A DNA stretch of 64,000 nucleotides from Desertimonas sp963786985 (GTDB lineage: Bacteria; Actinomycetota; Acidimicrobiia; Acidimicrobiales; Ilumatobacteraceae): positions 1 to 64,000 of the forward strand of contig CAWBBL010000026.1 in NCBI GenBank assembly GCA_963786985.1, read 5' to 3'. Of the stretch, positions 34,653 to 44,164 are shown in pieces. Position 1 is the stretch's first letter. Every line of letters begins with the position of its first letter. Below the pieces are notes generated by a model. That model was not told where the DNA came from, did not search any database, and was given only the letters and a program-made list of their open reading frames with translations. The position numbers were made by a program, and so were the translations under genes.

Positions 34653-35450
34653 ATGATCACCACGTACAAGGCGGCACCCGACATCGACGTGCTGACGTCG
34701 AGCTTCCCGATCCCGGGCTTCGGATTCGTTCCGATCAACGCCTTCGTCCTCCACGGTCCCGAGCCACTCCTCGTCGACACCGGCGCCGTCGTCGAGCGCG
34801 AGGAGTTCATGACCGCGCTGCGCTCCGTCATCGATCCGGCCGACCTGAAATGGATCTGGCTCACGCACACGGACTTCGACCACATCGGAGCACTGCCCCA
34901 GTTGCTCGACGAGAACCGCGACCTGCGAATCATCACCACGTTTGCCGGCGTCGGCATCATGAGCCTCAGCGCGCCCCTGCCGATGAACCGGGTTCATCTT
35001 CTCAACCCCGGCCAACAGATGGTCGTCGGTGACCGGACTCTCACCGCGTTCAGGCCACCGGCATTCGACAATCCGTCGACGACCGGTTTTCACGACAGCA
35101 AGTCCGGGGCCCTGTTCAGCTCCGACTGCTTCGGCGCACTGCTGTCGGCGGTGCCGGAGAGTGCCGCGGACCTGAACAGCGACGAACTACGCGAGGGCCA
35201 GATCTTCTGGGCCACCGTCGACGCGCCGTGGCTGCACAAGGTCGACACCGCAGCGTTCGCCAGAGAGCTCGACGGTATCCGAGCGATCGAGCCGACCACG
35301 ATCCTGAGCAGCCATCTACCTGCGGCGCCGGGCGCCATGCTCGATCGGTTGCTGGCCGCGCTCGGAGCCGTCCCGTCGGCGCAGCCATTCGCCGCACCAG
35401 ATCAGGCGGCACTCGAGCAGATGCTGGCCGAGCTGACGGCCGGATCCTGA
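34653..35450 (+). CDS. MBL-fold metallo-hydrolase
   Basis: A 265-residue metallo-beta-lactamase-fold protein. The metal site THTDFDHIG replaces the usual HxHxDH first His with Thr-His, as in the oxygen-binding diiron (ODP/flavodiiron-like) branch. SSDCFG supplies the bridging Asp and LSSHLP the last His. The N-terminus FVPINAFVLHGPEPLLVDTG is typical. Hydrolase substrate unknown; a diiron redox or sensing role is possible. ATG at 34653 lies 12 bases past the tandem repeat, and a weak GGGG serves as ribosome site. Confidence 0.85.
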   Translation: MITTYKAAPDIDVLTSSFPIPGFGFVPINAFVLHGPEPLLVDTGAVVEREEFMTALRSVIDPADLKWIWLTHTDFDHIGALPQLLDENRDLRIITTFAGVGIMSLSAPLPMNRVHLLNPGQQMVVGDRTLTAFRPPAFDNPSTTGFHDSKSGALFSSDCFGALLSAVPESAADLNSDELREGQIFWATVDAPWLHKVDTAAFARELDGIRAIEPTTILSSHLPAAPGAMLDRLLAALGAVPSAQPFAAPDQAALEQMLAELTAGS

Positions 35451-35509
35451 GGCGCGACACCGGTCACCCGGCCGGCCCGCTCGCGTGAGCCGAAACGCCC
35501 GGGAGTCCC

Positions 35510-36010
35510 CTATTCGGTTGCGGTGACGACGTCGGTCATGCTGGCGCTGTAGGCCTCGACCAACTCCTGCTGTTCTCGTTGCGGGACGCCATAGAAGTCG
35601 AGGGCCCGGACGATCTCGGCGCCGACCTCGGCGAACTCCTCGGCGCTGAGGTTGAGTTCGGCATGAGCCTCGCTGAGTGGCAATCCGGTGTACTCGAAGG
35701 GTCCTCCGGCCACCGACGCGACCCACAGGGTCCGCCCGAACTTGAGACCCGGCAGCCGTGATTCCGCCTGTGTCTCGTTCCACTCCTTGAGCGCCGGGTT
35801 CTCGTTGAGCTTCGGATTCTTGATGATCTCGTCGCTGAAGCGGTTGACGACGGCGGCGATCGCGAAATAGCCGCCCAGTCGCTCGTACAAGCTCGCTTCG
35901 GCGGGAGTCGTCGTGCCTTCGGCGACTGCCGGCAGCCCTCCGATCGCCGCCACTCCGGCGAGCACGCCGGCTCCCTTGGCCACGGTCCGTCGATCCATGC
36001 GTCTGTCCAT
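35510..36010 (-). CDS. group 1 truncated haemoglobin with N-terminal export signal
   Basis: A 166-residue protein: about 45 residues of leader, then a truncated globin (SLYERLGGYFAIAAVVNRF, GGPFEYTGLPLSEAHAEL with the proximal His, EFAEVGAEIVRAL). Group 1 truncated haemoglobins bind O2 and detoxify nitric oxide. The leader MDRRMDRRTVAKGAGVLAG resembles a twin-arginine signal, which would place the haem protein outside the membrane; this is rare for the family. ATG at 36010 has GGGAGGA upstream. A 26-bp dyad and a Cys-rich HTH regulator gene lie immediately upstream. Confidence 0.85.
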   Translation of the reverse strand: MDRRMDRRTVAKGAGVLAGVAAIGGLPAVAEGTTTPAEASLYERLGGYFAIAAVVNRFSDEIIKNPKLNENPALKEWNETQAESRLPGLKFGRTLWVASVAGGPFEYTGLPLSEAHAELNLSAEEFAEVGAEIVRALDFYGVPQREQQELVEAYSASMTDVVTATE

Positions 36011-36080
36011 CTCGTCCTCCCGATGGGCGACCGCCGCGGCGTCTGGCGCGGTGCGGCAGTGTAAGTCCCGGTAGTTGGCA

Positions 36081-36106
36081 ATAACAACAGTAGTCACTGG
36101 TGTTAT
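36081..36106. promoter_or_regulatory. operator-like dyad before the truncated haemoglobin gene
   Basis: ATAACAACAGT and ACTGGTGTTAT form 11-bp arms with one mismatch around 4 bases. It is unusually A/T-rich for this DNA and lies 71 bases upstream of the globin ATG, 14 bases after the regulator stop. It is a good candidate site for that regulator. Confidence 0.55.
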
Positions 36107-36119
36107 CGCGTAGCAAGCC

Positions 36120-36779
36120 CTAGGGAGCAACGACCACGCAGCAGCGGTCCGGTGACGGTGCCAGCACGGCGCGCAGCGCCGGTGTCTGCGTGCCGGTCAC
36201 GACGCCGGCGACGAAGGCCAGGTTCATCCCGCAGATGACGTCTGGCTGTGCTTGGGCGACCTGCCGGAACGGGCAGTTGCGCAGCACCACGTCGTCGCCG
36301 TCGATCGCCGGCTCGTAGCCGAGGACGCGCAGTGCCGTGAGCAGGCGACTGTCGCCGGTGTCTGCCGTCATCTGCCGTCCGACCTGGCGGCCGAACTCGG
36401 TGGCCACATCAGCGAGCGCTTCCCGCGGGGGATCGGCCGGGCCTCGATCCAACGCCTCGGCGAGGATCTCGGCGGCGAGGTCGTAGCGGCGCGGTGGGAT
36501 GGCCACCGAGAGTTCGAGAGCCGTCGGGCGGTAGCGCTTCGCCGGATGGCCGACGACGCCCGCCCCTTCGTCGCGCGCGTAGGTCGCCTCGAGGAAACCT
36601 TCGGACAGCAACTTCTCGAGATGGAAGGTGGCCAGCCGAACCGAGATACCGACCGCATCGGCCACCTCGGCCCGGCTCAGCGGCGCGTCGGCGGTCCGCA
36701 CGGCGAGGTACGCCGCCCGCCGCGCCGGATCATCGAGCACGCTCAGCCGGACGATCGCCTCGTCGAGGTCGCGACGCAT
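36120..36779 (-). CDS. HTH regulator with C-terminal cysteine cluster (SufR/NO-sensor-like)
   Basis: A 219-residue regulator with an N-terminal winged helix (LSRAEVADAVGISVRLATFH, LEKLLSEGFLEATY) and a C-terminal domain carrying NCPF, VICGMN and RCC. This cysteine spacing recalls SufR-type repressors that hold an iron-sulfur cluster and respond to oxidants, iron or nitric oxide. It is followed by an operator-like dyad and a truncated haemoglobin gene, so NO or O2 sensing is a reasonable guess. ATG at 36779. The cluster is inferred from the cysteines only. Confidence 0.82.
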   Translation of the reverse strand: MRRDLDEAIVRLSVLDDPARRAAYLAVRTADAPLSRAEVADAVGISVRLATFHLEKLLSEGFLEATYARDEGAGVVGHPAKRYRPTALELSVAIPPRRYDLAAEILAEALDRGPADPPREALADVATEFGRQVGRQMTADTGDSRLLTALRVLGYEPAIDGDDVVLRNCPFRQVAQAQPDVICGMNLAFVAGVVTGTQTPALRAVLAPSPDRCCVVVAP

Positions 36780-36881
36780 GCCTCTAGCACTACCACCACA
36801 TTGCCCAACCCGGCGCGCTGTCTGTGGCGAGGGAGTCGCCGAGGGCCACGAACTGGCGTCGGTCGGCCACACTGGTCGGCG

Positions 36882-37328
36882 GTGACCTCGCTACCCGCAG
36901 CCCGCTACCTGCTCCGAGCTCGCGATCTCGCCGACCGTCGGTATGCCGAGTCGGTCACCGTCGCCGACATGGCTCGCGCCGCCCATCTGTCGTCGGCGCA
37001 CTTCAGCCGTGAGTTCCGCCGGGCATTCGGGGAATCACCGCACCAGTACCTGCTGACCCGGCGGCTGGAGAGGGCGGCGGCGTTGTTGCGCACGACGGAC
37101 TGGACGGTCGCCCGCATCTGCACAGCGGTCGGGATCCAGAGCCAGCCGACATTCACGACGAGCTTTCGCATCCACTTCGGTCAGACACCCACGGAGTACC
37201 GGGCGGCCTACGTTCCCGCCATGGCCCACGCAATCATTCCGATGTGCGTGACCCGCGTGTACGGGCGACCGCAGTACCGCACGATTCGAGAAGACGGCCG
37301 CGACGCCGATCAGTACGTTCGACCGTGA
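36882..37328 (+). CDS. AraC-family transcriptional regulator
   Basis: A short AraC-type protein of 148 residues, consisting almost only of the two helix-turn-helix motifs (VTVADMARAAHLSSAHFSRE, TVARICTAVGIQSQPTFTTS) with FRRAFGESPHQYLLTRRLERA between them. The usual ligand domain is missing. GTG at 36882. It precedes the VOC-family gene by 39 bases on the same strand; AraC plus glyoxalase-fold pairs are common in actinobacteria. Confidence 0.9.
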   Translation: MTSLPAARYLLRARDLADRRYAESVTVADMARAAHLSSAHFSREFRRAFGESPHQYLLTRRLERAAALLRTTDWTVARICTAVGIQSQPTFTTSFRIHFGQTPTEYRAAYVPAMAHAIIPMCVTRVYGRPQYRTIREDGRDADQYVRP

Positions 37329-37367
37329 AGCGAGAACCCCGTCTCGCTCCGACTTGTAGGAGTAACC

Positions 37368-37799
37368 ATGATCCGCATTGCCACCGCCCAAGTCTGGGTC
37401 CACGACCAGGACGAAGCCCTCGCCTTCTACACCGACAAGCTCGGCATGGAGGTTCGCGCCGACGTGACGTTGCCCGAGATGGGCGACTTCCGCTGGCTGA
37501 CTGTCGGCCCGGCCGATCAGCCCGACGTGGCGATCGTGCTGATGGCCATTCCGGGACCACCGGTGATCGACGACGAGAGCGCCAGTCAGATCCGAGAACT
37601 GATGGCCAAAGGTTTTGCTGGCACGGTGTTCCTGACGACCGACGATTGCCAGAAGACCTACGAGGAGATGAGCGCCCGCGGCGTCGAGTTCGTCGAGACA
37701 CCTGAGGTGCGCCCGTACGGGATCGACGCCGGCTTCCGTGATCCGTCCGGCAACAGCGTGCGCCTCACCCAGGTGGCCGAGAACTTCGGCGGAGGGTGA
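37368..37799 (+). CDS. VOC-family (glyoxalase/bleomycin-resistance fold) protein
   Basis: A 143-residue vicinal-oxygen-chelate protein made of paired beta-alpha-beta units: AQVWVHDQDEALAFYTDKLG at the start and FRDPSGNSVRLTQVAE at the end. The metal-ligand set of true glyoxalase I is incomplete, so the reaction is unknown. GTAGGAG about 7 bases before the ATG is a good ribosome site. Probably controlled by, or co-transcribed with, the AraC gene before it. Confidence 0.88.
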   Translation: MIRIATAQVWVHDQDEALAFYTDKLGMEVRADVTLPEMGDFRWLTVGPADQPDVAIVLMAIPGPPVIDDESASQIRELMAKGFAGTVFLTTDDCQKTYEEMSARGVEFVETPEVRPYGIDAGFRDPSGNSVRLTQVAENFGGG

Positions 37800-37801
37800 C
37801 G

Positions 37802-38470
37802 TCAATCCGCTGGGGCGCCGATTCCGGCGTCGCGAGCAGCGGCGATGGCATGGGCCCGGTCGGCAACCTCCAGCTTGGTGAAGATGATCGACACGTAGTT
37901 GCGCACCGTCCGCTCGCTGAGGAACAGTGTGCGGGCGATCTGCGTGTTGCTGTTGCCGCGGGCCACGAGATCGAGCACCTCCCGTTCACGGCTCGTGAGC
38001 TGGGGGAACGGATGCGCCGCCGCGGCGGCGGACGCCGGGATGGCGCCGAGGTGGTCGAGGATGCGCCCCGCCAGACCGGGTCCGAAGATCGCCTCGCCGC
38101 GGGCGACGCCACGCAGGACGGTGGCGATCTCGTCCTCGTCGGCGTCCTTCAGAAGGTAGCCACGGGCGCCGGCGCGCACGGCGGCGAGGAGCAGCTCGTC
38201 CTCCTCGAACATCGTCAGCACGACGACACCGATCGATGGGTCGGCGGCGGTGATCCGGCGCGTCGCTTCGATCCCGTCGAGCTCGGGCATCCGCAGGTCC
38301 ATGATGATGACGTCGGGAGCGACGCGCTCGGCGAGCTCGACGACCTCGTGCCCGTTGGCCGCGACGGCGACGACGTCGATCCCGTCCAGGTCGCCGATCA
38401 AGTGCGCCAACCCGTCGCGGAAGACCGGATGGTCGTCGGCGATGACGACACGGAGCGGCGACGCCTTCAT
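37802..38470 (-). CDS. NarL/LuxR-type response regulator
   Basis: A 222-residue response regulator. The receiver domain shows VVIADDHPVFRDGL, the phosphoacceptor Asp in VIIMDLRMPELDG, and KDADEDE with the conserved Lys. The C-terminal LuxR helix-turn-helix is LTSREREVLDLVARGNSNTQ followed by LSERTVRNYVSIIFTKL. Its ATG overlaps the kinase stop (ATGA), so it is the partner of the histidine kinase just upstream. Confidence 0.94.
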   Translation of the reverse strand: MKASPLRVVIADDHPVFRDGLAHLIGDLDGIDVVAVAANGHEVVELAERVAPDVIIMDLRMPELDGIEATRRITAADPSIGVVVLTMFEEDELLLAAVRAGARGYLLKDADEDEIATVLRGVARGEAIFGPGLAGRILDHLGAIPASAAAAAHPFPQLTSREREVLDLVARGNSNTQIARTLFLSERTVRNYVSIIFTKLEVADRAHAIAAARDAGIGAPAD

Positions 38471-40465
38471 GCCGGCAACCTCACGGCGATCGTCGTCCCG
38501 GCGCCCGCGGTACTGCTGATCGAGACGTCGCCACCCGCCGCGCTCGCTCGGCTGGCGATCGAGCGCAGACCCATCCCCGTCAGGGACGTCGTCGGATCGA
38601 ACCCGCAGCCGTTGTCGCGGATGGCGATGTCGAGCTGATCGGCGAGCCGGGTCAGTTGGATCGTGCAGACGCTGCTCTTGCTATGACGCACGACGTTGGC
38701 CAACCCTTCGGCGACGACGCGGTAGCTGGTCGTGGAGATGTGCGCCGGAAGGTCGGAGAGGTCGGCGTCGGTGCTGATCGTCACGTCGATGCCCGATGCC
38801 TGGCGGGTGTCGGCGACGAGGATCTGCAACGCCGGGACCAACCCGAGGTCTTCGAGGATCGAAGGCTGCAGGCCATCGACGATCCGGCGCACCTCACGGA
38901 TGGCGTCGGCCGTCTGGTCGATGAGTTCGTCGACGCTCGGCTCGCCAGGGAGTCGGCGCTTCAGCGAGAGCAGTCGGAGACGGATGCTCGCCAACGTCGG
39001 GCCAATGCGGTCGTGGAGATCGAGGCGAACCCGCCGGCGCTCTTCGAGGTAGGCGTCCTGCAGGGCTTGTTGCGCGTCGCGGAGATCTTCGCCGACTCTG
39101 ATCGCTTCGGCGGTCACGGCGAGGTAGTGGCCGAGTTGCTCGAGCGTGCGCCGGTCGGCCTCGGCGATGCGCTCACCGGGCCGCCCGGTGACGACGACGG
39201 TGCCAACGTCTCGTCCCTGGTAGTCGAGGGGCATCGACCACGCCGGCCCGCCGGCGTGCACCGGCGACCACCGGCTCGGTGCCGATGACGGTGATCTCCA
39301 CCGACCCCAACCGCAGCTCGTCGCGCACCGTGGCCGCGAGTCGCTCCACGACGGAGTCGGCATCGCCGTCGACGTCTGCGCCGGTCGCTGAAGCGAGCCG
39401 CGACGGTCGTCGGGTCGGTCGCTCGTCCGAACCACCGACGGGTCGTGGTCGTGGCCCACGAAACAACGGGGGCGGTAGCCACGACCACTGCCCCGGCGGC
39501 CGCGACGCCCGGGACGGAGAGGCCGGTCGATTCGTCGAGCAACCTGGCCAGCACGACGAGCACGGCGAGGTACACCGCCGAGAGCAGCACGCCGACGAGG
39601 ACGACGAGCACCGTGCGGCTGATGACCACTCGGAGGTTGTAGAGCCGGTAGCGCACGACGGCAATGGCAATCGCCGAGGCGAGAGCCAGGAGGGCGACGG
39701 CGTCGAGCGCTTCGGGCGCCGTCGACGCGTTGTTCCGACACGGCGGGCACGAGCGCCCCGATGACGGAGCAGACGATCACCACGGAGACGCCGATGAGGA
39801 CGATCGAGTACCGACGACGCTCGATTCCGTTGGCCCGCCGCCACGCCATGACGACTCCGCCGAGGGCGATCGATCGTGGCACCGAAGCCGACCCAACGGG
39901 CGGTTGCCCGCAGGCCGATCGCCAATTCGGCCGTCGACCCACGCGGGATGCCAGGGAGGTCGACGAGTTGGAGCGGGTCGTCGACGGCAACGGGTAGGGC
40001 GACGATCGCCGTGGCGACCACGAGTGTCCCGACGACGGTGGCGACGGCGAACAGGAACCGTTGCCAGGCAGCGGACCGGGGCGTTCCGTCGGGGAACAGC
40101 ACGAGGGGGGCAGCCAGCACGAGGACCCACGGCAGCGGGGCCAACCACACCGCCAGCCATGCCGCCAGGCCGGTCAACGGCAGCGAGCCGGGATCGCCGA
40201 CAAGACCCTGCAACGCCCACCACGACGCCAACAACGACCACGCCTGAACCGCCCCCCCGGCGAGCAGCAGCCAGCCGATCGGCAGCGTCGGCTGACGGCT
40301 GACGACGAGGCGACCCAACAGGCAGAATCCGATCGCCACCGCGCCGAGTGTCCAGCTGTCGCCGTTGCCCGGAAAGCCCTCCGACTGCAACGAGCCGACG
40401 ATGCCGCAGACGGCGACGGCAGCCGACGTCCACAGCAGGGCGTCGGCGAGCCGGGTGGACGTCAT
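38467..40465 (-). pseudogene. NarL-type sensor histidine kinase, four frameshifts as sequenced
   Basis: A membrane sensor kinase of about 660 residues: at least six N-terminal spans, a GAF-like middle, then the HisKA_3 dimerisation helix EERRRVRLDLHDRIGPTLAS (His is the phosphorylated residue) and an ATPase domain with RDNGCGFDP and GMGLRSIASRA. The reading frame changes at about 39880, 39720, 39392 and 39258, each time as one extra base; the length of 3n+1 agrees with four insertions. Every segment between breaks is well conserved, which argues for sequencing error. It pairs with the response regulator that follows. Confidence 0.85.
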
Positions 40466-40611
40466 TCCCCCACCGTTCCGAAGCGACCGTCACTCCCGCA
40501 AGGGACTCGCGTCACGACCCCATCGTGACAGTCCGTGACGGCAGGCCGATGCGTCGAGCGGTTCGGTCGGCGCAGGTTTGACACGGCCGTGTGTCACGGA
40601 GGAGAAGGACC

Positions 40612-42675
40612 ATGAACCGAATGGAACGAGCAGCACTCGTCGGAGGACTCGTCGCAGTGGCGCTCGTCGCCGCGATCCCAGCCACATCGTCGGCGACGAC
40701 GGATCCGCAGCCACCGAGTGAACCGCCCGCCGCGGCAGTCGACCCGGCGGCGCAGACGACCGACTCGACGGCGACGGTGGCGTTGGCGGCGGATGCGGCG
40801 GCCGACACGACGACGACGTCCACCGCCGATACGACCTCGACGACCACGACGAGCGCGACAACGTCGACCACCACGACGACCACGACGACCACGACGAGTG
40901 CGCCGACGTCGTCATCAGCGCCGACGGTCGTGCCGCCGAGCGAGCCGGTGGCACCGGCGGCGTCGCCTGGCAACGCCGCGGCCACGCTGTCGTGGGGCGC
41001 GCCAGTGGCCGACGGCGGAGCGCCGATCACCGACTACGTCGTCGAGCGGTCGCCGAACGGTTCGACCGACTGGGCGACGGCCCCCGACGCGACGTCGCCG
41101 GCCCTGACGACAACCGTGTCTGGTCTGACCAACGGGGCGACCCACTACTTCCGGGTGCGCGCCGTGAACATCGCGGGATCCGGATCGCCGAGCTCCGTCG
41201 TCAGCGTCGTGCCGCGCACCGTGCCGTCCGCACCGCGGACGTTGATTGCGACGCCGACGAACGTGTCGGGCCAGGTTCGTGTGTCGTGGGTGGCGCCGGC
41301 CTCCAATGGCGGGACAGCGGTCACCGACTACGCCGTGCAGCGCTCGCCGAACGGCACCTCGGGCTGGGTGACGATCACCGACGGCGTGAACACGGCGACG
41401 GCCTTCACCGTGTCAGGCCTGGCGAACGGCACCCGCTACTACTTCCGGGTCCTCGCCCGCAACGCCGTCGGCTACTCGCCGTCGTCCAACGTCGTCAACG
41501 CCATTCCGCGCACGATTCCCGCGGCCGTACGCTCGCTGTCCGTCACACCGGCGGCGACGGGGCAACTCCGACTGGCGTGGCTGGCCCCCGCCTCCAACGG
41601 CGGCTCGGCGATCACCGACTACCTCATCCAGCGCTCGCCGAACGGGACGACAGGCTGGGTGACGATCGCGGACGGCGTGAGCACGGCGACGGCGTTCACC
41701 GTGACGGGGCTGCGCAACGGCACCCGCTACTACTTCCGGGTCTACCCCCGCAACGCCGCCGGCTACGGGCCGGCGAGCACCGTCGTCAGCCAGATCCCGC
41801 GTCCGGTGCCGACTGCCGTGCGCTCGCTCACCGCCGGGCCGACGAATGTTTCCGGTCAGGTGCGGTTGACGTGGGTGGCGCCGGCATCGAACGGCGGGTA
41901 CGCGGTCACCGACTACGTCATCCAGCGCTGGAACAGCGGGGCGCCGGCGTGGGTGACGATCAGCGACGGCGTGCGCACGACGACGACGTACACGGTGACG
42001 GGGCTGGCCAACGGCACCCGCTACTACTTCCGGGTCTTCGCCCGCAACGCCGCCGGCTCCTCGCTGCCCTCGCCCAGCGTTGTCGCCATCCCGCGCACCG
42101 TCCCCACGGCACCCCGCTCGCTGACCGCCGCACCGACGAACGGGTCGGGCCAGGTGCGACTGACGTGGGTGGCGCCAGCCTCGACCGGCGGCTCGGCGGT
42201 CACCGACTACCTCATCCAGCGCTCACCGAACGGGAGGACCGGCTGGGTCTCGATCAGCGACGGCGTGCGCACGACGACGACGCACACAGTCACCGGGCTG
42301 GCGAACGGCAGCCGCTACTACTTCCGGGTCTTCGCCCGCAACGCTGCCGGCTACAGCCCGACCAGCGCCGTGGCGAACGCCATCCCGCGAACAGTGCCTG
42401 GAGCGCCACTCAATCTCGAGGCGTTCGCCGCCTTCGAGGGCTACTTGCTGCTGTGGGACGCTCCGGCGAACAACGGATCGCCGATCACCGACTACATCGT
42501 CCAGGTCTTGAGTGCCGGCAACGTGTGGGAGACCTATCCCGACGGCGTCTCACCGGAGACAGCGGCGATCCTGCTGATCTCCGGGTTCGGCTGCGACGAC
42601 CTCCGAGTCGCCGCCCGCAACGCCGCCGGCATCGGCGCCTTCCGCCAGATCCGGAGCTGCTTCCTGGAGGAGTGA
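40612..42675 (+). CDS. secreted fibronectin type III repeat protein
   Basis: A 687-residue exported protein. After a signal sequence (ALVGGLVAVALVAAIPATSS) comes a Thr-rich low-complexity linker (about residues 60-100, runs of Thr), then six fibronectin III domains of about 97 residues. Each carries PASNGGxAVTDYxIQRSPNG, VTGLANGTRYYFRV and ARNAAGYSP variants. The last repeat is the most diverged and ends with two Cys. No sortase or membrane anchor is seen, so it is probably released or bound non-covalently. GGAGGAGAAGG precedes the ATG. Confidence 0.9.
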   Translation: MNRMERAALVGGLVAVALVAAIPATSSATTDPQPPSEPPAAAVDPAAQTTDSTATVALAADAAADTTTTSTADTTSTTTTSATTSTTTTTTTTTTSAPTSSSAPTVVPPSEPVAPAASPGNAAATLSWGAPVADGGAPITDYVVERSPNGSTDWATAPDATSPALTTTVSGLTNGATHYFRVRAVNIAGSGSPSSVVSVVPRTVPSAPRTLIATPTNVSGQVRVSWVAPASNGGTAVTDYAVQRSPNGTSGWVTITDGVNTATAFTVSGLANGTRYYFRVLARNAVGYSPSSNVVNAIPRTIPAAVRSLSVTPAATGQLRLAWLAPASNGGSAITDYLIQRSPNGTTGWVTIADGVSTATAFTVTGLRNGTRYYFRVYPRNAAGYGPASTVVSQIPRPVPTAVRSLTAGPTNVSGQVRLTWVAPASNGGYAVTDYVIQRWNSGAPAWVTISDGVRTTTTYTVTGLANGTRYYFRVFARNAAGSSLPSPSVVAIPRTVPTAPRSLTAAPTNGSGQVRLTWVAPASTGGSAVTDYLIQRSPNGRTGWVSISDGVRTTTTHTVTGLANGSRYYFRVFARNAAGYSPTSAVANAIPRTVPGAPLNLEAFAAFEGYLLLWDAPANNGSPITDYIVQVLSAGNVWETYPDGVSPETAAILLISGFGCDDLRVAARNAAGIGAFRQIRSCFLEE
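41221..42400 (+). repeat. near-identical tandem FN3-coding repeats
   Basis: Four consecutive units of about 290 bp share long identical stretches such as CGCTACTACTTCCGGGTC (near 41434, 41722, 42019 and 42313), suggesting recent duplication or gene conversion within the gene. Copy number may vary between strains. Confidence 0.75.
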
Positions 42676-42795
42676 TCGCTCCGCTCACCGCCGTCCGAAT
42701 GGGTGGTCGGCGGTGAGCGCGGCGCTGGCCGTGGACTCTGGTGCCGGCGGTCGGTCAGTGGTGACCGGTTTGTGGCACCGGAATCAGGATCCCGG

Positions 42796-43623
42796 TCACG
42801 CGGGATCGGAACTGCCGGTCGTGGCGTGGGTCAGGGCCCAGTCGAGGGCGTAATCGGCTACTTCCTCCCAGCCGTCGATCGACGGCAGCAGGTGCGGGCC
42901 GGTGAACTCCTTGACCTCGGTAACCGTGCCCTCGGCCTTGTAGTGCTTGGCGTTCGATCGCTGGAGAGACGGCGGCATGAGGTGGTCGTCACTGCCCGAG
43001 ATGAACAGCAGCGGGGCCCGATTCGGGTTCTTGTAGTCGACGTGCGTGGCGTCCTTGCCGGGGTGGATGTTGGCCAGCGCGCTCGCCCAGAAGATCTGTC
43101 CGGATGCCGGGATGTGGTAGCGCTCGTAGAGCTGCCGGCCACGCTCCTCGTCGAACGTGTTCGTGAAGGCGTACTGCCACTGCTCGAACGTGAAGCCCAC
43201 CGCCCGGTGCCGGTTGGCCGGGTTCTTCAGCACCGGAAACGTCGCTTTGACCTGGGCGAGCGGCACTCGCTTCACACCTTCGGTCGGCGCCGAGTTGATG
43301 GCCACGCCGGCCGCCCCGTGGCCGCGATCCATCAGGATCTGCGTGAACACCCCGCCAGCCGAGTGCCCGATCAGGATCGGCGGTCGATCGAGATCTCCGA
43401 TGACTCCCTCGAGACGCTCCAAGATCTGCGGCACCGTCACCTGCTCGATCGGGGTCGGGTCGGCGTTCAGCGCCTCCACCTCCACGTCGAAGCCCGGGTA
43501 CGCCGGCGCCAGCACCGTGAACCCCTTCTTCTCGTAGTGGGTGATCCAGTCTTCCCAGCTCCGCGGGGTAACCCAGAACCCGTGGATCAGAACGATGGTG
43601 TCGGGGGAGTCTTGAGCGCTCAT
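42796..43623 (-). CDS. alpha/beta hydrolase
   Basis: A 275-residue alpha/beta-fold hydrolase. The oxyanion strand is IVLIHGFWVTPRSWEDW, the nucleophile elbow LIGHSAGGVFTQIL, the acid lies in LLFISGSDDHLMPP and the His in FTGPHLLPSIDGW. No signal peptide. The substrate is not evident; close relatives are annotated only as hydrolases or esterases. ATG at 43623. Confidence 0.9.
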   Translation of the reverse strand: MSAQDSPDTIVLIHGFWVTPRSWEDWITHYEKKGFTVLAPAYPGFDVEVEALNADPTPIEQVTVPQILERLEGVIGDLDRPPILIGHSAGGVFTQILMDRGHGAAGVAINSAPTEGVKRVPLAQVKATFPVLKNPANRHRAVGFTFEQWQYAFTNTFDEERGRQLYERYHIPASGQIFWASALANIHPGKDATHVDYKNPNRAPLLFISGSDDHLMPPSLQRSNAKHYKAEGTVTEVKEFTGPHLLPSIDGWEEVADYALDWALTHATTGSSDPA

Positions 43624-43690
43624 CGCCGTGACCCTAGGGGTTTGGTGATCGATCTGCCCGCGGAACGACAACGGTCACGTCGACTCCACC

Positions 43691-44110
43691 GTGACGGCCA
43701 AGATGAGCGAGCCTGTCGAGGTGTTCGACGAGTTGGAGTTCATCTATTGCCCGAGTTCTGACGCCGCCGCCGAGTCGACGTATTACGTCGAGGCCCTCGG
43801 GGCCAGGTTGGTGTACGCCATCGAAGCGTTCGAAACCCGTGTCGCGATGCTGCGGCTCACCGATGCCGGTCCGAAACTGCTCCTCGCCGAGCACTTGCAC
43901 GGTGAGCAGCCTGTGCTCATCTACCGCGTCTCGGATCTCGACGCGGCTGAGGCCGAGTTCGCCCAACGAGGTGTCCGGTTCAGCGCACGCTTCGGCTTCC
44001 CCGACGGCGAGGCCACGGAGCTGGAAGTACCTGGCCCGCAACGCATTGCCGTGTACGAGCGCACGAGACCCGAACGGGCTGCGCAACTCGAGGGCCGCAA
44101 GGACTTCTGA
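43691..44110 (+). CDS. VOC-family protein
   Basis: A 139-residue glyoxalase-fold protein: YYVEALGARLVYAIEAFETR and VLIYRVSDLDAAEAEFAQRG give the two halves, ending in LEVPGPQRIAVYERTRPE. No metal ligands are certain. GTG at 43691 is taken; ATG at 43703 is an in-frame alternative. It is transcribed away from the hydrolase gene, with a 67-base shared gap. Confidence 0.85.
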   Translation: MTAKMSEPVEVFDELEFIYCPSSDAAAESTYYVEALGARLVYAIEAFETRVAMLRLTDAGPKLLLAEHLHGEQPVLIYRVSDLDAAEAEFAQRGVRFSARFGFPDGEATELEVPGPQRIAVYERTRPERAAQLEGRKDF

Positions 44111-44164
44111 CCGCTTGATCGTCGTCATCATTGAGCCGTCGTTCGGACGCTGTCGGATTCGGGG

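Noticed and set aside
41221..42400. Regularly spaced repeats that might suggest a CRISPR array
   Set aside because: Units are about 290 bp, in frame, and encode fibronectin III domains; there are no short spacers and no cas genes.
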